Positions 24,716-33,007 of a stretch of DNA of 45,962 nt are shown here, in pieces. Position 1 is the first letter of the stretch. Each line of letters opens with the position of its first letter. The notes below the pieces were generated by a model. That model saw nothing but the letters and a program-made list of their open reading frames with translations, was not told where the DNA came from and made no database searches. A program made the position numbers and the translations under genes. This DNA comes from Ignavibacteria bacterium (GTDB lineage Bacteria; Bacteroidota; Ignavibacteria; Kapaibacteriales; UBA4661), in assembly GCA_014654705.1 (NCBI GenBank), contig JACVZY010000049.1, positions 1 to 45,962 of the forward strand, written 5' to 3'.

Positions 24716-25125
24716 GGCGCTTGTGTGTATTTGCTGTGCAACGTTGTGTAGAGCGCTTCCAGTTCAGGAGCAAATTGTTTGCGAATGAGGTACATTGCGG
24801 CTTGGGCATTTGTTTCGTTGTAGATATGTGCCAGTTGATTGCGCTTGTCGAGCATAGCCAGCCATAGTGCGCCGTCAGCAAGTATGCCGTATTGAAAGGC
24901 TTCTTTCACGACATCACGAGGAAATTTTGCATCCACGCCATTTGCAAGCAGATAATCTTTCAGTGTTTTCCATGCCAGTTCAAACGTAAACTCGAATGCC
25001 TGCACAATGCCCGCTTCCTCAAGAGCGCTTGGATGCTGAATCTTCAGCCCTTCCTGCAAGAACAAAAATGCTTTTTCAAAGTTTTGAAAACGTTGTTTCC
25101 AGCGAATATCGGGCGAAACATTCAT
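24712..25125 (-). CDS. hepT: HepT-type HEPN ribonuclease toxin
   Basis: This 137-aa all-helical HEPN protein is from the 'nucleotidyltransferase substrate binding protein' family. The active-site motif RX4HXY is present as RNQLAHIY; the Tyr is the residue AMPylated by MntA in the studied Shewanella system. The N-terminus IRWKQRFQNFEKAFLFLQEGL is characteristic. ATG 25125 is chosen; a GTG at 25137 overlapping the preceding glycosyltransferase stop is possible. HepT proteins cut RNA (tRNA in studied cases). Confidence 0.87.
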   Translation of the reverse strand: MNVSPDIRWKQRFQNFEKAFLFLQEGLKIQHPSALEEAGIVQAFEFTFELAWKTLKDYLLANGVDAKFPRDVVKEAFQYGILADGALWLAMLDKRNQLAHIYNETNAQAAMYLIRKQFAPELEALYTTLHSKYTQAP

Positions 25126-25133
25126 AAAAAAAC

Positions 25134-26306
25134 TCACAAACGCTTGATAAGATGCGCCGTCAGCACATTTGCCACCAGCAAAATACCGTTTGCGCCGAAG
25201 GCAATCACCGCTAGCGTTTCACGCTCCAGCGAAAGATTCGCAAAACCGCCCACGCCCCAGCGTACGACAATCGCCAGTAAAAATGCAACACTGAGCGCAC
25301 CGAACCAGAACGAAAACCAGAATAGTCTATCTTCTTGCCAGCCGTTGAACGTGGAATAGAGACGCACTGAGGACGGATGTTTTGCGGAAATAAATAAACC
25401 TACCGCCCAAAATGCCAGCCCAAAAATGCTACCCAAAAGCGCAAACATCATCGTGTGAATACCCAAGATGGAGAACATTCCTACGCTCACCGGACCCGAA
25501 GCCAAACCCGTCAAAAGCACCGCCCATGAAGCAAGCCATAACGCACTTCCGACGGTATTGAAAAGTTCGGGCGATTCGAGCACAATTTGAAGCAGATGAC
25601 GCATACCGTCGCGCCACGTGCGCAAGTGTGGATGCCGTCCGGGTTTGTCAGGCGAAAGCGATGCGGGAACTTCGGTAATATCCGCGCCGGATTTCATCAC
25701 CTTCACGATCATTTCCGATGCAAATTCCATACCCGAACTCTTCGCACCCCACTGCATAAACGCATCCTTGCGGAAGCAGCGAAAGCCGGAATTGCAATCC
25801 GTCAAGCGGTAATCACCCTTCGCATAGAGCGTGTTGATAATCCACGTCAGCACTGGAGTTCCGACGTACCGATGCAAAAACGGCATTGCTCCGGCGTGAA
25901 CCGTGCCTTGCAAACGCGAACCCAGAACGATGTCGTAGCCTTCGTCGAGTTTGTAGAGAAGCGCGGGCGCTTCCAAAAAATCGTAAGTATCGTCAGCATC
26001 AGCAAAGATGACCGCTTCGCACTCCGCGCCGTAGATACCGCACTGAAGCGCAGCACCATAGCCACGAGTGGGACAGTGAATGACACGGGCGCCGAAGGAT
26101 TCGGCAATTTCTACCGAGCGGTCGGTGGAACCATTGTCGGAAACGATAATTTCCACACGGCGGTCGGTGAGGACATTTTCTTTAAGATGTTTAATTTTTG
26201 TCAGAACGTAGTGCAAAACTTTTTCTTCGTTCAAACAGGGAATAACAAATGAAACCGAGTGTTTGTGCGGTTTACGGTTTTGATTTGTGCTGTTGTTTCG
26301 AGCCAC
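25134..26306 (-). CDS. Membrane-anchored family 2 glycosyltransferase (DPM1/ArnC-like)
   Basis: This 390-aa protein has an N-terminal GT-A domain: SFVIPCLNEEKVLHYVL, IIVSDNGSTDRSVEIA, GYGAALQCGI, the metal-binding FADADDTYD and LTDCNSGFRCFRK. A C-terminal half with four hydrophobic segments follows. This is the layout of polyprenyl-phosphate sugar transferases that load an undecaprenyl-P sugar for extracytoplasmic transfer. The start is GTG at 26306 with no early ATG. The stop overlaps the possible GTG start of hepT. The polytopic protein gene just upstream (26366-27598) could be the GT-C-like user of its product, which is inference. Confidence 0.88.
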   Translation of the reverse strand: MARNNSTNQNRKPHKHSVSFVIPCLNEEKVLHYVLTKIKHLKENVLTDRRVEIIVSDNGSTDRSVEIAESFGARVIHCPTRGYGAALQCGIYGAECEAVIFADADDTYDFLEAPALLYKLDEGYDIVLGSRLQGTVHAGAMPFLHRYVGTPVLTWIINTLYAKGDYRLTDCNSGFRCFRKDAFMQWGAKSSGMEFASEMIVKVMKSGADITEVPASLSPDKPGRHPHLRTWRDGMRHLLQIVLESPELFNTVGSALWLASWAVLLTGLASGPVSVGMFSILGIHTMMFALLGSIFGLAFWAVGLFISAKHPSSVRLYSTFNGWQEDRLFWFSFWFGALSVAFLLAIVVRWGVGGFANLSLERETLAVIAFGANGILLVANVLTAHLIKRL

Positions 26307-26365
26307 GCTGTGTGCGAAATGTTGAATTACTAAGTGTTGAATTTTGAATTGCGGAAACTGGGGTA

Positions 26366-27598
26366 TTACGATTTTTGCCGTAATGCCACAAACGCTATCA
26401 CTCCTGCAAAAATAGCAAGAATACAGTACATCACCGCAAAATACATTGCTTTATCGGAGGTCGTACCGCCGAAAGTCGTCATATGGTGGAACGAACCCAT
26501 AGCGCAAAGAGCGCCAAGTGCAAGCATTAGAGAAGGTTCTACGTCTGAAAAAAGATTATAGCGCTTCATGGCAAAAGCAAACGCAAGCACCATCGCCGGA
26601 AGTGCGTGCGAGACATAGCGCGTAACGCCGCTCATAAATAATTCTGGTCCGCCCAAAAATGCAAAGCCGTATAAAGCAGCCACAAACAGCATCGAAAGCC
26701 AAAACTCACGGGGCATCCATGTAAAAAAATCAGTTATCTTCACACCACGCAAACGCCGCACGACGGCTGCCGCGAAGAGTATCATTATGGGGAAAAGTAG
26801 GCAGATAATCGTCCGTAAGAAATATTCCGCAAAAACCTTTGCTTTACCCACCGACGGCGCAAACACCCAGCGCACAAAGCCCATAATAGCATCGCCCTCC
26901 ATACCCCGAACGCTGAACGGTGCAATAATAAGACCAATCACCACATACACCGCCACTATACCTGCGGCAACAATACCAAAACGCGTCAACGAACGCACCA
27001 CGCCGCCCGTGCGCCATTTTTCACCCAACACCATCCACAGCCCCAAAGCAGGCAAAAATACTAGTGCGTTTTGCCGACCTGCAATAGCAAGTAAACCGCC
27101 CGCGAGTACCATTCCGAAACCACCGCGTACCAAGCCCAGAAGTGTCAGTGCCAGACCCGCCACAAACACCACATCGTTCACCATCGCAGGAACAGCGAGG
27201 TAATAGCGAAACATATAGGGATTAAAAATAAGCAACGCCATTGCAAGCGCATACTGCGAGTCGGTGCAGCCGAGTTCTTCCAACATCGCATGACATGCCC
27301 AAATGACCACGCCGCAAAAAAACAACGTCGCCAAAAGAAATAGCCGTTCATTGCTTATGCCCGAAAAATGGGCAATCGTTCCCGCTATGTACGGCACAAC
27401 AAATCGCGCCGTGTGATTCGTGGGCAGAAACGCTTCCGGTGCAAGCGAGGGCAAGGCGGGAGCAGCCTGAGCTATCGTCATGTAGCTGTTCGTATCAGCC
27501 GCTTTCAAAATATCAATGCCCTCTTGGTACGACAGCCAACGATTAGTCAGGAGCAGAATGGCACAGAACGTGAGTGTTGTGAGAATGCGAGTATTCAT
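26366..27598 (-). CDS. Polytopic membrane protein, possibly GT-C-like glycosyltransferase
   Basis: This 410-aa protein has roughly ten hydrophobic helices and an N-terminal signal-anchor (ILTTLTFCAILLLTNRWL). The first extracytoplasmic loop (KAADTNSYMTIAQAAPALP) contains an acidic residue close to the position of the GT-C Asp/Glu motif. FNPYMFRYYLAVPAMVNDVVFVAGLAL and GRQNALVFLPALGL resemble parts of the PMT_2/DUF2029-type membrane transferases. No firm family can be named. It precedes a lipid-linked-sugar type GT2 by 59 bases, which fits a glycan role. Confidence 0.62.
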   Translation of the reverse strand: MNTRILTTLTFCAILLLTNRWLSYQEGIDILKAADTNSYMTIAQAAPALPSLAPEAFLPTNHTARFVVPYIAGTIAHFSGISNERLFLLATLFFCGVVIWACHAMLEELGCTDSQYALAMALLIFNPYMFRYYLAVPAMVNDVVFVAGLALTLLGLVRGGFGMVLAGGLLAIAGRQNALVFLPALGLWMVLGEKWRTGGVVRSLTRFGIVAAGIVAVYVVIGLIIAPFSVRGMEGDAIMGFVRWVFAPSVGKAKVFAEYFLRTIICLLFPIMILFAAAVVRRLRGVKITDFFTWMPREFWLSMLFVAALYGFAFLGGPELFMSGVTRYVSHALPAMVLAFAFAMKRYNLFSDVEPSLMLALGALCAMGSFHHMTTFGGTTSDKAMYFAVMYCILAIFAGVIAFVALRQKS

Positions 27599-27627
27599 CA
27601 GTATTTTTGGAAATAGTGACGGATTTT

Positions 27628-27672
27628 TATAGAAAAAGCAGGAATGTTACCTAATCGGTCAACTATTCCTGC
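27628..27672 (-). terminator. Intrinsic terminator after nuoL
   Basis: GCAGGAAT (27638-27645) and ATTCCTGC (27665-27672) form an 8-bp stem. On the minus strand, 22 bases after the nuoL stop, it is followed by TTTTTCTAT, a good U-tract. Confidence 0.8.
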
Positions 27673-27694
27673 TTAAAGACGTTCAAAAATAGCG

Positions 27695-29686
27695 TTACGC
27701 CAGCAAGAGCCACGCCATAACAGCCACAATTCCCACAACCAAGAGCAAAGCATAGTTCTGCACAATGCCCGATTGCATACGGCGAAACAGCTCCGAAAGC
27801 GCCGTTACCACCGAGCCGGAGCGATTGACCACATTGTCAATACCATTGGTCTCCAGCCCTTTCCAGAAAACTGTTTGGGCTATGCTGTGCAAAGGATTGA
27901 CAATAACACCGTAGTAAAATTCATCAATAAAGTATTTGTTCCAAAGCAGATTATACACCGATTTCATACGGCTTGCAAACGAATCGGGAGCGCTCGACGC
28001 CTTGCGATACCATGCGCTAGCGAGCAGAATGCCCACGATGGCAATACCAAGCGAGGCAGCCATTAGAACATACTCAATAGCGTGAATCTCGTGAGCTTCG
28101 CCTCGTGCCAAGACTTTGTGCGCAGGCTCCAGCACAGGTGCAAGCCAATGCTCAATCCAATTCCCGACGTGCATGGGCGCTCCAAGCGCATGGGGCACAC
28201 CCAGAAAACCGCCAACAACCGACAGAACCGCCAAAATAATAAGCGGCACAGTCATGGTAGCAGGCGACTCGTGCGGGTGGACGTGGTGCGCGTCGAAACG
28301 CTCTTCGCCGCTAAAGGTGAGATGCACCAGACGGAACATATAGAATGCCGTGCAGAACGCCGCCACAGCCAGCGCCAGCCACATCACGGGCGAACCGTGC
28401 GCAAAAACATTCCACAAAATTTCATCTTTGGAGAAAAAGCCCGCAAACGGGAAAATACCCGCAATAGCAATCGAAGCAATCAAAAATGTGCGGTGCGTAA
28501 TCGGCATATATTTCGACAAACCACCCATTTTCTGAATATCCTGCTCCTCGTGCATTCCGTGAATCACGGAGCCGGAGCCAAGGAACAAGCAGGCTTTGAA
28601 GAAAGCGTGTGTCATCACGTGGAAGACCGCCGCTGTGTATGCCCCAACACCAAGCGCAGCAAACATAAACCCAAGCTGGCTCACGGTCGAATACGCGAGC
28701 ACTTTTTTAATATCATTTTGCACTAAGCCCATCGTTGCGGCAAGCAAAGCCGTTACCACGCCAACGATTGCTACGGCATTCATTGCGTCAGGCGAAAGCG
28801 CAAAAAGCGGCGCCGTACGGGCAATAAGAAAAATACCAGATGTAACCATCGTCGCGGCGTGAATAAGCGCCGAAACTGGCGTTGGACCCGCCATAGCATC
28901 CGGCAACCACACGAAAAGTGGCGCTTGAGCGGATTTGCCCGTGCAACCCAAGAAGAGCAACAGCGCAACTGCGGTAATCAAGCCCGTGCTGTATGTCGCA
29001 CCGCTTGGGAACACGCCTTTGATTGATGACGCAATTGCTGAGGCGTTTACATCATCGAAACGCAGTGAACCAAAAAGAACGTACAGAATGAACATTGCAA
29101 TAAGCATCCCGAAGTCGCCGATGCGATTGACAATAAATGCCTTCTTTGCTGCATCGCCCGTCCAGACGATGTTTGTGCCTGTAAATTCGCGATCGTACCA
29201 AAAGCCGATAAGCAAAAACGATGACAACCCCACACCTTCCCAACCCAAAAACGTAACGACGTAGTTATCGGCAAGGACGAGGTTCAGCATCATAAAAATA
29301 AACAGATTCAAATAAGCAAAAAACCGCGTAAAGCCTTCGTCATGAGCCATGTAGCCAATTGAGTACACGTGAATCAGAAAGCCGATACCCGTTACAATCA
29401 GCGTAAAAAGCACCGAGAGCTGATCAACCTTGTACGCAAGGTCAATGGAGAAATCGCCCGCATGAATCCACGTAAAAAGCGTGAGCGTCTGCGGGAGAAA
29501 CGCACCCGATGTCATCTGCGCAAACAACATACAGGCAAAAAGAAACGGCAGACCAACCATAGCGCTGGCAAGCACGCCGGCAATAGTCTTACCTTTCTCG
29601 AAATAACTCAGCTTTGCGCCGAAAAAACCTAAGAGAACAAAGCCAACAAGCGGCAATGTGGGAATCAGGTACACGAGAGTTTTCAT
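27695..29686 (-). CDS. nuoL: NADH-quinone oxidoreductase subunit L
   Basis: This 663-aa antiporter-like subunit of complex I has full NuoL length and about 16 TM helices. Blocks include YMAHDEGFTRFFAYLNLFIFMML, FLGWEGVGLSSFLLIGFWY (the key Glu), AKKAFIVNRIGDFGML (a key Lys), FLGCTGKSAQAPLFVWLPDAMAGPTPVSALIHAATMVTSG and LAYSTVSQLGFMFAALGVGAY. The C-terminal lateral helix region and a last TM are present (NYALLLVVGIVAVMAWLLL), which argues against the shorter DabB-type relatives. No other nuo gene is adjacent. The gene has its own terminator and a repeat-bearing upstream gap, so it appears monocistronic. Confidence 0.95.
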   Translation of the reverse strand: MKTLVYLIPTLPLVGFVLLGFFGAKLSYFEKGKTIAGVLASAMVGLPFLFACMLFAQMTSGAFLPQTLTLFTWIHAGDFSIDLAYKVDQLSVLFTLIVTGIGFLIHVYSIGYMAHDEGFTRFFAYLNLFIFMMLNLVLADNYVVTFLGWEGVGLSSFLLIGFWYDREFTGTNIVWTGDAAKKAFIVNRIGDFGMLIAMFILYVLFGSLRFDDVNASAIASSIKGVFPSGATYSTGLITAVALLLFLGCTGKSAQAPLFVWLPDAMAGPTPVSALIHAATMVTSGIFLIARTAPLFALSPDAMNAVAIVGVVTALLAATMGLVQNDIKKVLAYSTVSQLGFMFAALGVGAYTAAVFHVMTHAFFKACLFLGSGSVIHGMHEEQDIQKMGGLSKYMPITHRTFLIASIAIAGIFPFAGFFSKDEILWNVFAHGSPVMWLALAVAAFCTAFYMFRLVHLTFSGEERFDAHHVHPHESPATMTVPLIILAVLSVVGGFLGVPHALGAPMHVGNWIEHWLAPVLEPAHKVLARGEAHEIHAIEYVLMAASLGIAIVGILLASAWYRKASSAPDSFASRMKSVYNLLWNKYFIDEFYYGVIVNPLHSIAQTVFWKGLETNGIDNVVNRSGSVVTALSELFRRMQSGIVQNYALLLVVGIVAVMAWLLLA

Positions 29687-29707
29687 GCGGTTTTTTGGGA
29701 ATTAACG

Positions 29708-29738
29708 TTTATTCAACAATTTTTATTCAACAATTTCT
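29708..29738. repeat. 14-bp tandem direct repeat upstream of nuoL
   Basis: ATTCAACAATTTTT at 29711-29724 is followed directly by ATTCAACAATTTCT at 29725-29738, and TTT precedes the first copy. It lies 25-50 bases before the nuoL start. It could be a regulatory site pair or slippage. Confidence 0.6.
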
Positions 29739-29779
29739 GCAATTTCTAAAGCAAAGCCTTCCAAAACAACTTCCCTTCT

Positions 29780-30685
29780 TTACGGCGTGTATGCCGGCTC
29801 TTGCTCCAAATCCTCAATCGGCAGACGGAGGCTTTGGAACTTGATATTTTTATTTTCATCAATAATCATCAGTACATTACGCTCCACCTTCATCCAATCG
29901 GAGCGGCGCGTGGTGAATGGCTCAGAAGCAATAATCACCGCATCGGGGCGACCACCTGCCGCCGGATCCATCTGGCATTCTCCGCTATTGCAATGGTATT
30001 TGCTGCCGTACATATAATACAGCGTCGAAGGCTGGACGAGCGGGTTTGTAGTGTAGCGTGTGGCAACAATTGCTTTGCCATTTGTTACGCAGAAATTGAG
30101 ATACGAGTGTTTTTTCAAACCACATTCCAAATACAGTTCGCAGTAATCATCAAGCATTTTGTTCATGGCGTAGGTGAGTTCGTCGGTCGAAACATCACCA
30201 AATGGGTCTTCGATATGATTCAGAAAAAGCCCGAACATATGTTCCGAGTCTGTCGAACCCATGATAGCCTCGTATGCTACGTCGTTCAGGCGGCGCAGAA
30301 GCGGACGGCGAATTTTGTTGAACTCGCCCACCATACCATTGTGCATAAAGACCAATTTACCGCACTGGAAAGGATGCGAATTTACCTCTTCCACTGACGA
30401 ACCGGGCGATGCAGCACGGACGTGGGCGATAAAGAGCGGCGAGTAGATTTTCTTAGAAAGATTTTTCAAATTCATGTCGCTCCAAGCGGGCTTAATACTC
30501 CGAAAGACGCATGGAAGCTCATCCAGTTCCGGCTGATACCACGCAATGCCAAAACCATCTCCATTTACAGCCACCGACATTTCTTCCGCCTGCATACTTT
30601 GCGCAACGATAAGTGAAAATCTGGGGTTGTATAATAAATCCTCTGCCAAGACCGGATCGCCGGCGTATGCTAAAAATCTACACAT
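29780..30685 (-). CDS. Class II glutamine amidotransferase (YafJ-like)
   Basis: This 301-aa protein carries an N-terminal nucleophile Cys2 exposed after Met removal (MCRFLAYAGDPVL). Typical Ntn glutamine amidotransferase blocks follow: GDGFGIAWYQ, FIAHVRAASPG, HPFQCGKLVFMHNGMVGEF, GSTDSEHMFGLF and EPFTTRRSDWMKV. This set resembles E. coli YafJ and the EgtC group. No synthase domain is attached and the acceptor is unknown. It is 57 bases after ribD and 93 before nuoL. Confidence 0.9.
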   Translation of the reverse strand: MCRFLAYAGDPVLAEDLLYNPRFSLIVAQSMQAEEMSVAVNGDGFGIAWYQPELDELPCVFRSIKPAWSDMNLKNLSKKIYSPLFIAHVRAASPGSSVEEVNSHPFQCGKLVFMHNGMVGEFNKIRRPLLRRLNDVAYEAIMGSTDSEHMFGLFLNHIEDPFGDVSTDELTYAMNKMLDDYCELYLECGLKKHSYLNFCVTNGKAIVATRYTTNPLVQPSTLYYMYGSKYHCNSGECQMDPAAGGRPDAVIIASEPFTTRRSDWMKVERNVLMIIDENKNIKFQSLRLPIEDLEQEPAYTP

Positions 30686-30742
30686 GATTCGTTGATTGAA
30701 AAGTGGTGGGACGAAATGTCTTTCGTTTGTTGGTATTGTTGG

Positions 30743-31834
30743 TTACTGCCGCCGCACTGCCACGGCGTGCATATCAATGCCACAGGGCGTAAGGCTTTTG
30801 AAGGTAAATTTTTTGGCAATTTGCAAGGACGGCGTTGAGAGCGATGAGAACGTATGCAAGCCGCTTCCCATCAGTATTGGCGCAATAAAAAGGTGCAATT
30901 CATCTATCAAATTTTCTTGTGCAAACGACGAAAACACCCTTGCACCACCTTCAATCATAATTGAGGTTACATTTTTCGAGGCAAGCTGCTCCAAGATAGC
31001 ACGGAGACTGAGATAGTCGCCCGTGCCGGAGCCTGCAGGAAAGACATTCACGCCGCTAATTTTGAGCGCGGTGGCTTTTTGTTTTGCCATTGCTCCGGGC
31101 GAACAGAAGATAAAGGTATTATGACGGTCGCCTTCGCTAAAGACTTTTGATTTCAAAGAGCTTGCAAGGTCGGAGTCAAGAATAACGCGCTTGGGATTTC
31201 TGCCGTCCACATGGCGGACGGTCAACTCTGGGTCATCTTTGGCAACCGTTACTGCGCCCACAAGCACAGCATCGACCTCAGCACGAATAGCGTGCGTTGC
31301 TTTACGGCTTTCCTCGCCCGTTATCCATTTTGATTGCCCGTACACCGTTGCAATACAGCCATCAAGCGATTGCGCAGCTTTGGCGATAATATATGGCTGT
31401 CCGGTCGTGATATATTTTGTAAAAAAGCGATTAATCCATTGCGCTTCTTCTTCCAGAACGCCCGTTGTTACTTCGATTCCGGCTTCTTGTAATTGTATGA
31501 TACCCTGTCCTGCAATTTCGGGATTCGGGTCGGTCATGCCAATAACAACGCGCTTGAATTTCTTTTCGATGATAAGATTCGTGCATGGCGGCGTTTTACC
31601 AAAATGATTGCAGGGTTCGAGATTCACATAGAGCGTTGCGCCTTCCACTCCACGCGCGGCACTACGAATAGCTTCTACTTCTGCGTGTGCGCTACCAAAT
31701 TCGCGGTGCCAGCCCTCGCCAATAACTTCACCGTTATGGACAATCACCGCTCCAACACGTGGGTTTGGACTAACCATGCCTGTACCTTTCATTGCAAGGT
31801 CAAGTGCGCGGCGCATCGCTTGTTCATCGGTCAT
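30743..31834 (-). CDS. ribD: Bifunctional riboflavin biosynthesis protein RibD
   Basis: RibD performs the deaminase and reductase steps that turn the GTP cyclohydrolase II product into 5-amino-6-ribitylamino-uracil phosphate. The 363-aa protein has an N-terminal deaminase with zinc ligands H50 (in GSAHAEVEAI, with E52 catalytic), C75 and C84 (EPCNHFGKTPPC). The C-terminal NADPH reductase domain shows AAQSLDGCIATVYGQSKWITGEESR, RVILDSDL and MIEGGARVFSSF. Other rib genes are not adjacent. A 220-bp gap upstream (31835-32054) contains no gene I can support. Confidence 0.96.
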   Translation of the reverse strand: MTDEQAMRRALDLAMKGTGMVSPNPRVGAVIVHNGEVIGEGWHREFGSAHAEVEAIRSAARGVEGATLYVNLEPCNHFGKTPPCTNLIIEKKFKRVVIGMTDPNPEIAGQGIIQLQEAGIEVTTGVLEEEAQWINRFFTKYITTGQPYIIAKAAQSLDGCIATVYGQSKWITGEESRKATHAIRAEVDAVLVGAVTVAKDDPELTVRHVDGRNPKRVILDSDLASSLKSKVFSEGDRHNTFIFCSPGAMAKQKATALKISGVNVFPAGSGTGDYLSLRAILEQLASKNVTSIMIEGGARVFSSFAQENLIDELHLFIAPILMGSGLHTFSSLSTPSLQIAKKFTFKSLTPCGIDMHAVAVRRQ

Positions 31835-32054
31835 ACTTGCTCTCCAGCTCCGTCAAGTGAAAAACATGATTTGTTGTGGTGGACGGCATGGTTCACCCGT
31901 TTTGCGTTTTCATGCAAAAATTATTGCAAACAAAACAAGAATGAGAAATTACAAACTGCTGCTGTTTTTTCCCACAAAAAAGTTCATTGTCTGCGCAGCA
32001 ATCAAGAAACAGTGCGCTTACCGTTATATGCGCTGAGCGTGGTGAGAATCCCCT

Positions 32055-32513
32055 TTACCGAGCATCGAGACTGTTCATCAAGAGTGGCGACTTGACTGCC
32101 TCCAAGAACGTCCGATAATCACGGATATAGTCTGCTTCATCGTAAATGTGGGAGGCAAAGACGGCGCAGACTGACCCTGCGGTGAAATTTATTTCCGAAG
32201 CCCAAATCATCGGCGGAATATATAAACCTTTGTACGAGCGGTTCAGGTGAATGGTATCGCGGTTTGTGCCGTCGTCCACTGCCACATCAAAACCACCAAT
32301 CATGCATACGATGAACTGCTGACAGGCGTAGTGTGCGTGCGCCCCACGGCTTTCGCCCCCCGGAATGTCGTAGATATAAAATGTTCGCTTGATGTCGAAA
32401 GGAATATCCACACCACCATTGACGGGCGTAAGATTGCCTTCACGATAGAAAATACGCGGGAGGTCGAAAATTTTACAATCGCGGATAGAAGCAAGATTTG
32501 TCGGGGCACTCAT
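32055..32513 (-). CDS. WxcM/FdtA-type sugar 3,4-ketoisomerase (copy B)
   Basis: This 152-aa cupin-fold protein is homologous to the isomerase at 11.1 kb. The catalytic HxH is intact (GGESRGAHAHYACQQFI). Other blocks are GGFDVAVDDG, NRSYKGLYIPPMIWASEI and ASHIYDEADYIRDYRTF. Its ATG overlaps the stop of copy C by 4 bases (ATGA), so the two homologues are translationally coupled. The intact motif makes it the likelier active enzyme of the pair. Confidence 0.85.
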   Translation of the reverse strand: MSAPTNLASIRDCKIFDLPRIFYREGNLTPVNGGVDIPFDIKRTFYIYDIPGGESRGAHAHYACQQFIVCMIGGFDVAVDDGTNRDTIHLNRSYKGLYIPPMIWASEINFTAGSVCAVFASHIYDEADYIRDYRTFLEAVKSPLLMNSLDAR

Positions 32514-32926
32514 GCTGCTTTCCCTTTCACAAAATCATCATACTCGCGGATGTAATCTTCGGGCGCGTAGTGCATGGAGGCAAGAATAAGCGTTACGCCA
32601 TTGGTGGAGAAATTCTCGAGCTGCCGCCATACCATACTCGGCACGTACAGACCAAAATACGAACGGTTGAGAGAGTAGGTCTGACGCTGCACACCGTCAT
32701 CCAATACAACGTCGAAGCTACCGGAAAGCGCAATAATAAATTCTTCGTTCGCGTGATACGCATGACCACCGCGTTTTTCGCCGCCCGGCACGTCATAAAT
32801 CCAGTATGCCCGCTTGATGTCAAAGGGAATGTGCCGCCCGTTGCCTTCGATAAAGGTTAGGTTACCGCGCGGGTCGGAGATTTTGGGAAGATTGATAATG
32901 CGAGCGTCTGCGAGACTTGTTTTCAT
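32510..32926 (-). CDS. WxcM/FdtA-type protein lacking the second catalytic His (copy C)
   Basis: This 138-aa homologue of the FdtA family has the same blocks (IINLPKISDPRGNLTFIE, GSFDVVLDDG, NRSYFGLYVPSMVWRQL, ASMHYAPEDYIREYDDF). The HxH motif reads RGGHAYHANEE, so the second His is replaced by Tyr. It may catalyse a different ketoisomerisation, act in a heteromer with copy B, or bind sugar nucleotide without turnover. It follows the acyltransferase gene by 81 bases. Confidence 0.83.
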   Translation of the reverse strand: MKTSLADARIINLPKISDPRGNLTFIEGNGRHIPFDIKRAYWIYDVPGGEKRGGHAYHANEEFIIALSGSFDVVLDDGVQRQTYSLNRSYFGLYVPSMVWRQLENFSTNGVTLILASMHYAPEDYIREYDDFVKGKAA

Positions 32927-33007
32927 GGAAGATTTTGGCTTGGGATACTGAACTAAAAAGCGCTTGAAATTCCTTAAATTCAGAGCGCATTATTTCTCTT
33001 GGCGTTT

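Noticed and set aside
27695-29686. DabB or Mrp antiporter subunit instead of NuoL
   Set aside because: Length, C-terminal lateral helix region and last TM match NuoL, and no DabA/Mrp partner is adjacent.
31835-32054. Possible gene in the 220-bp gap upstream of ribD
   Set aside because: Only short frames without start context or family resemblance; I see no gene, terminator or clear promoter there.
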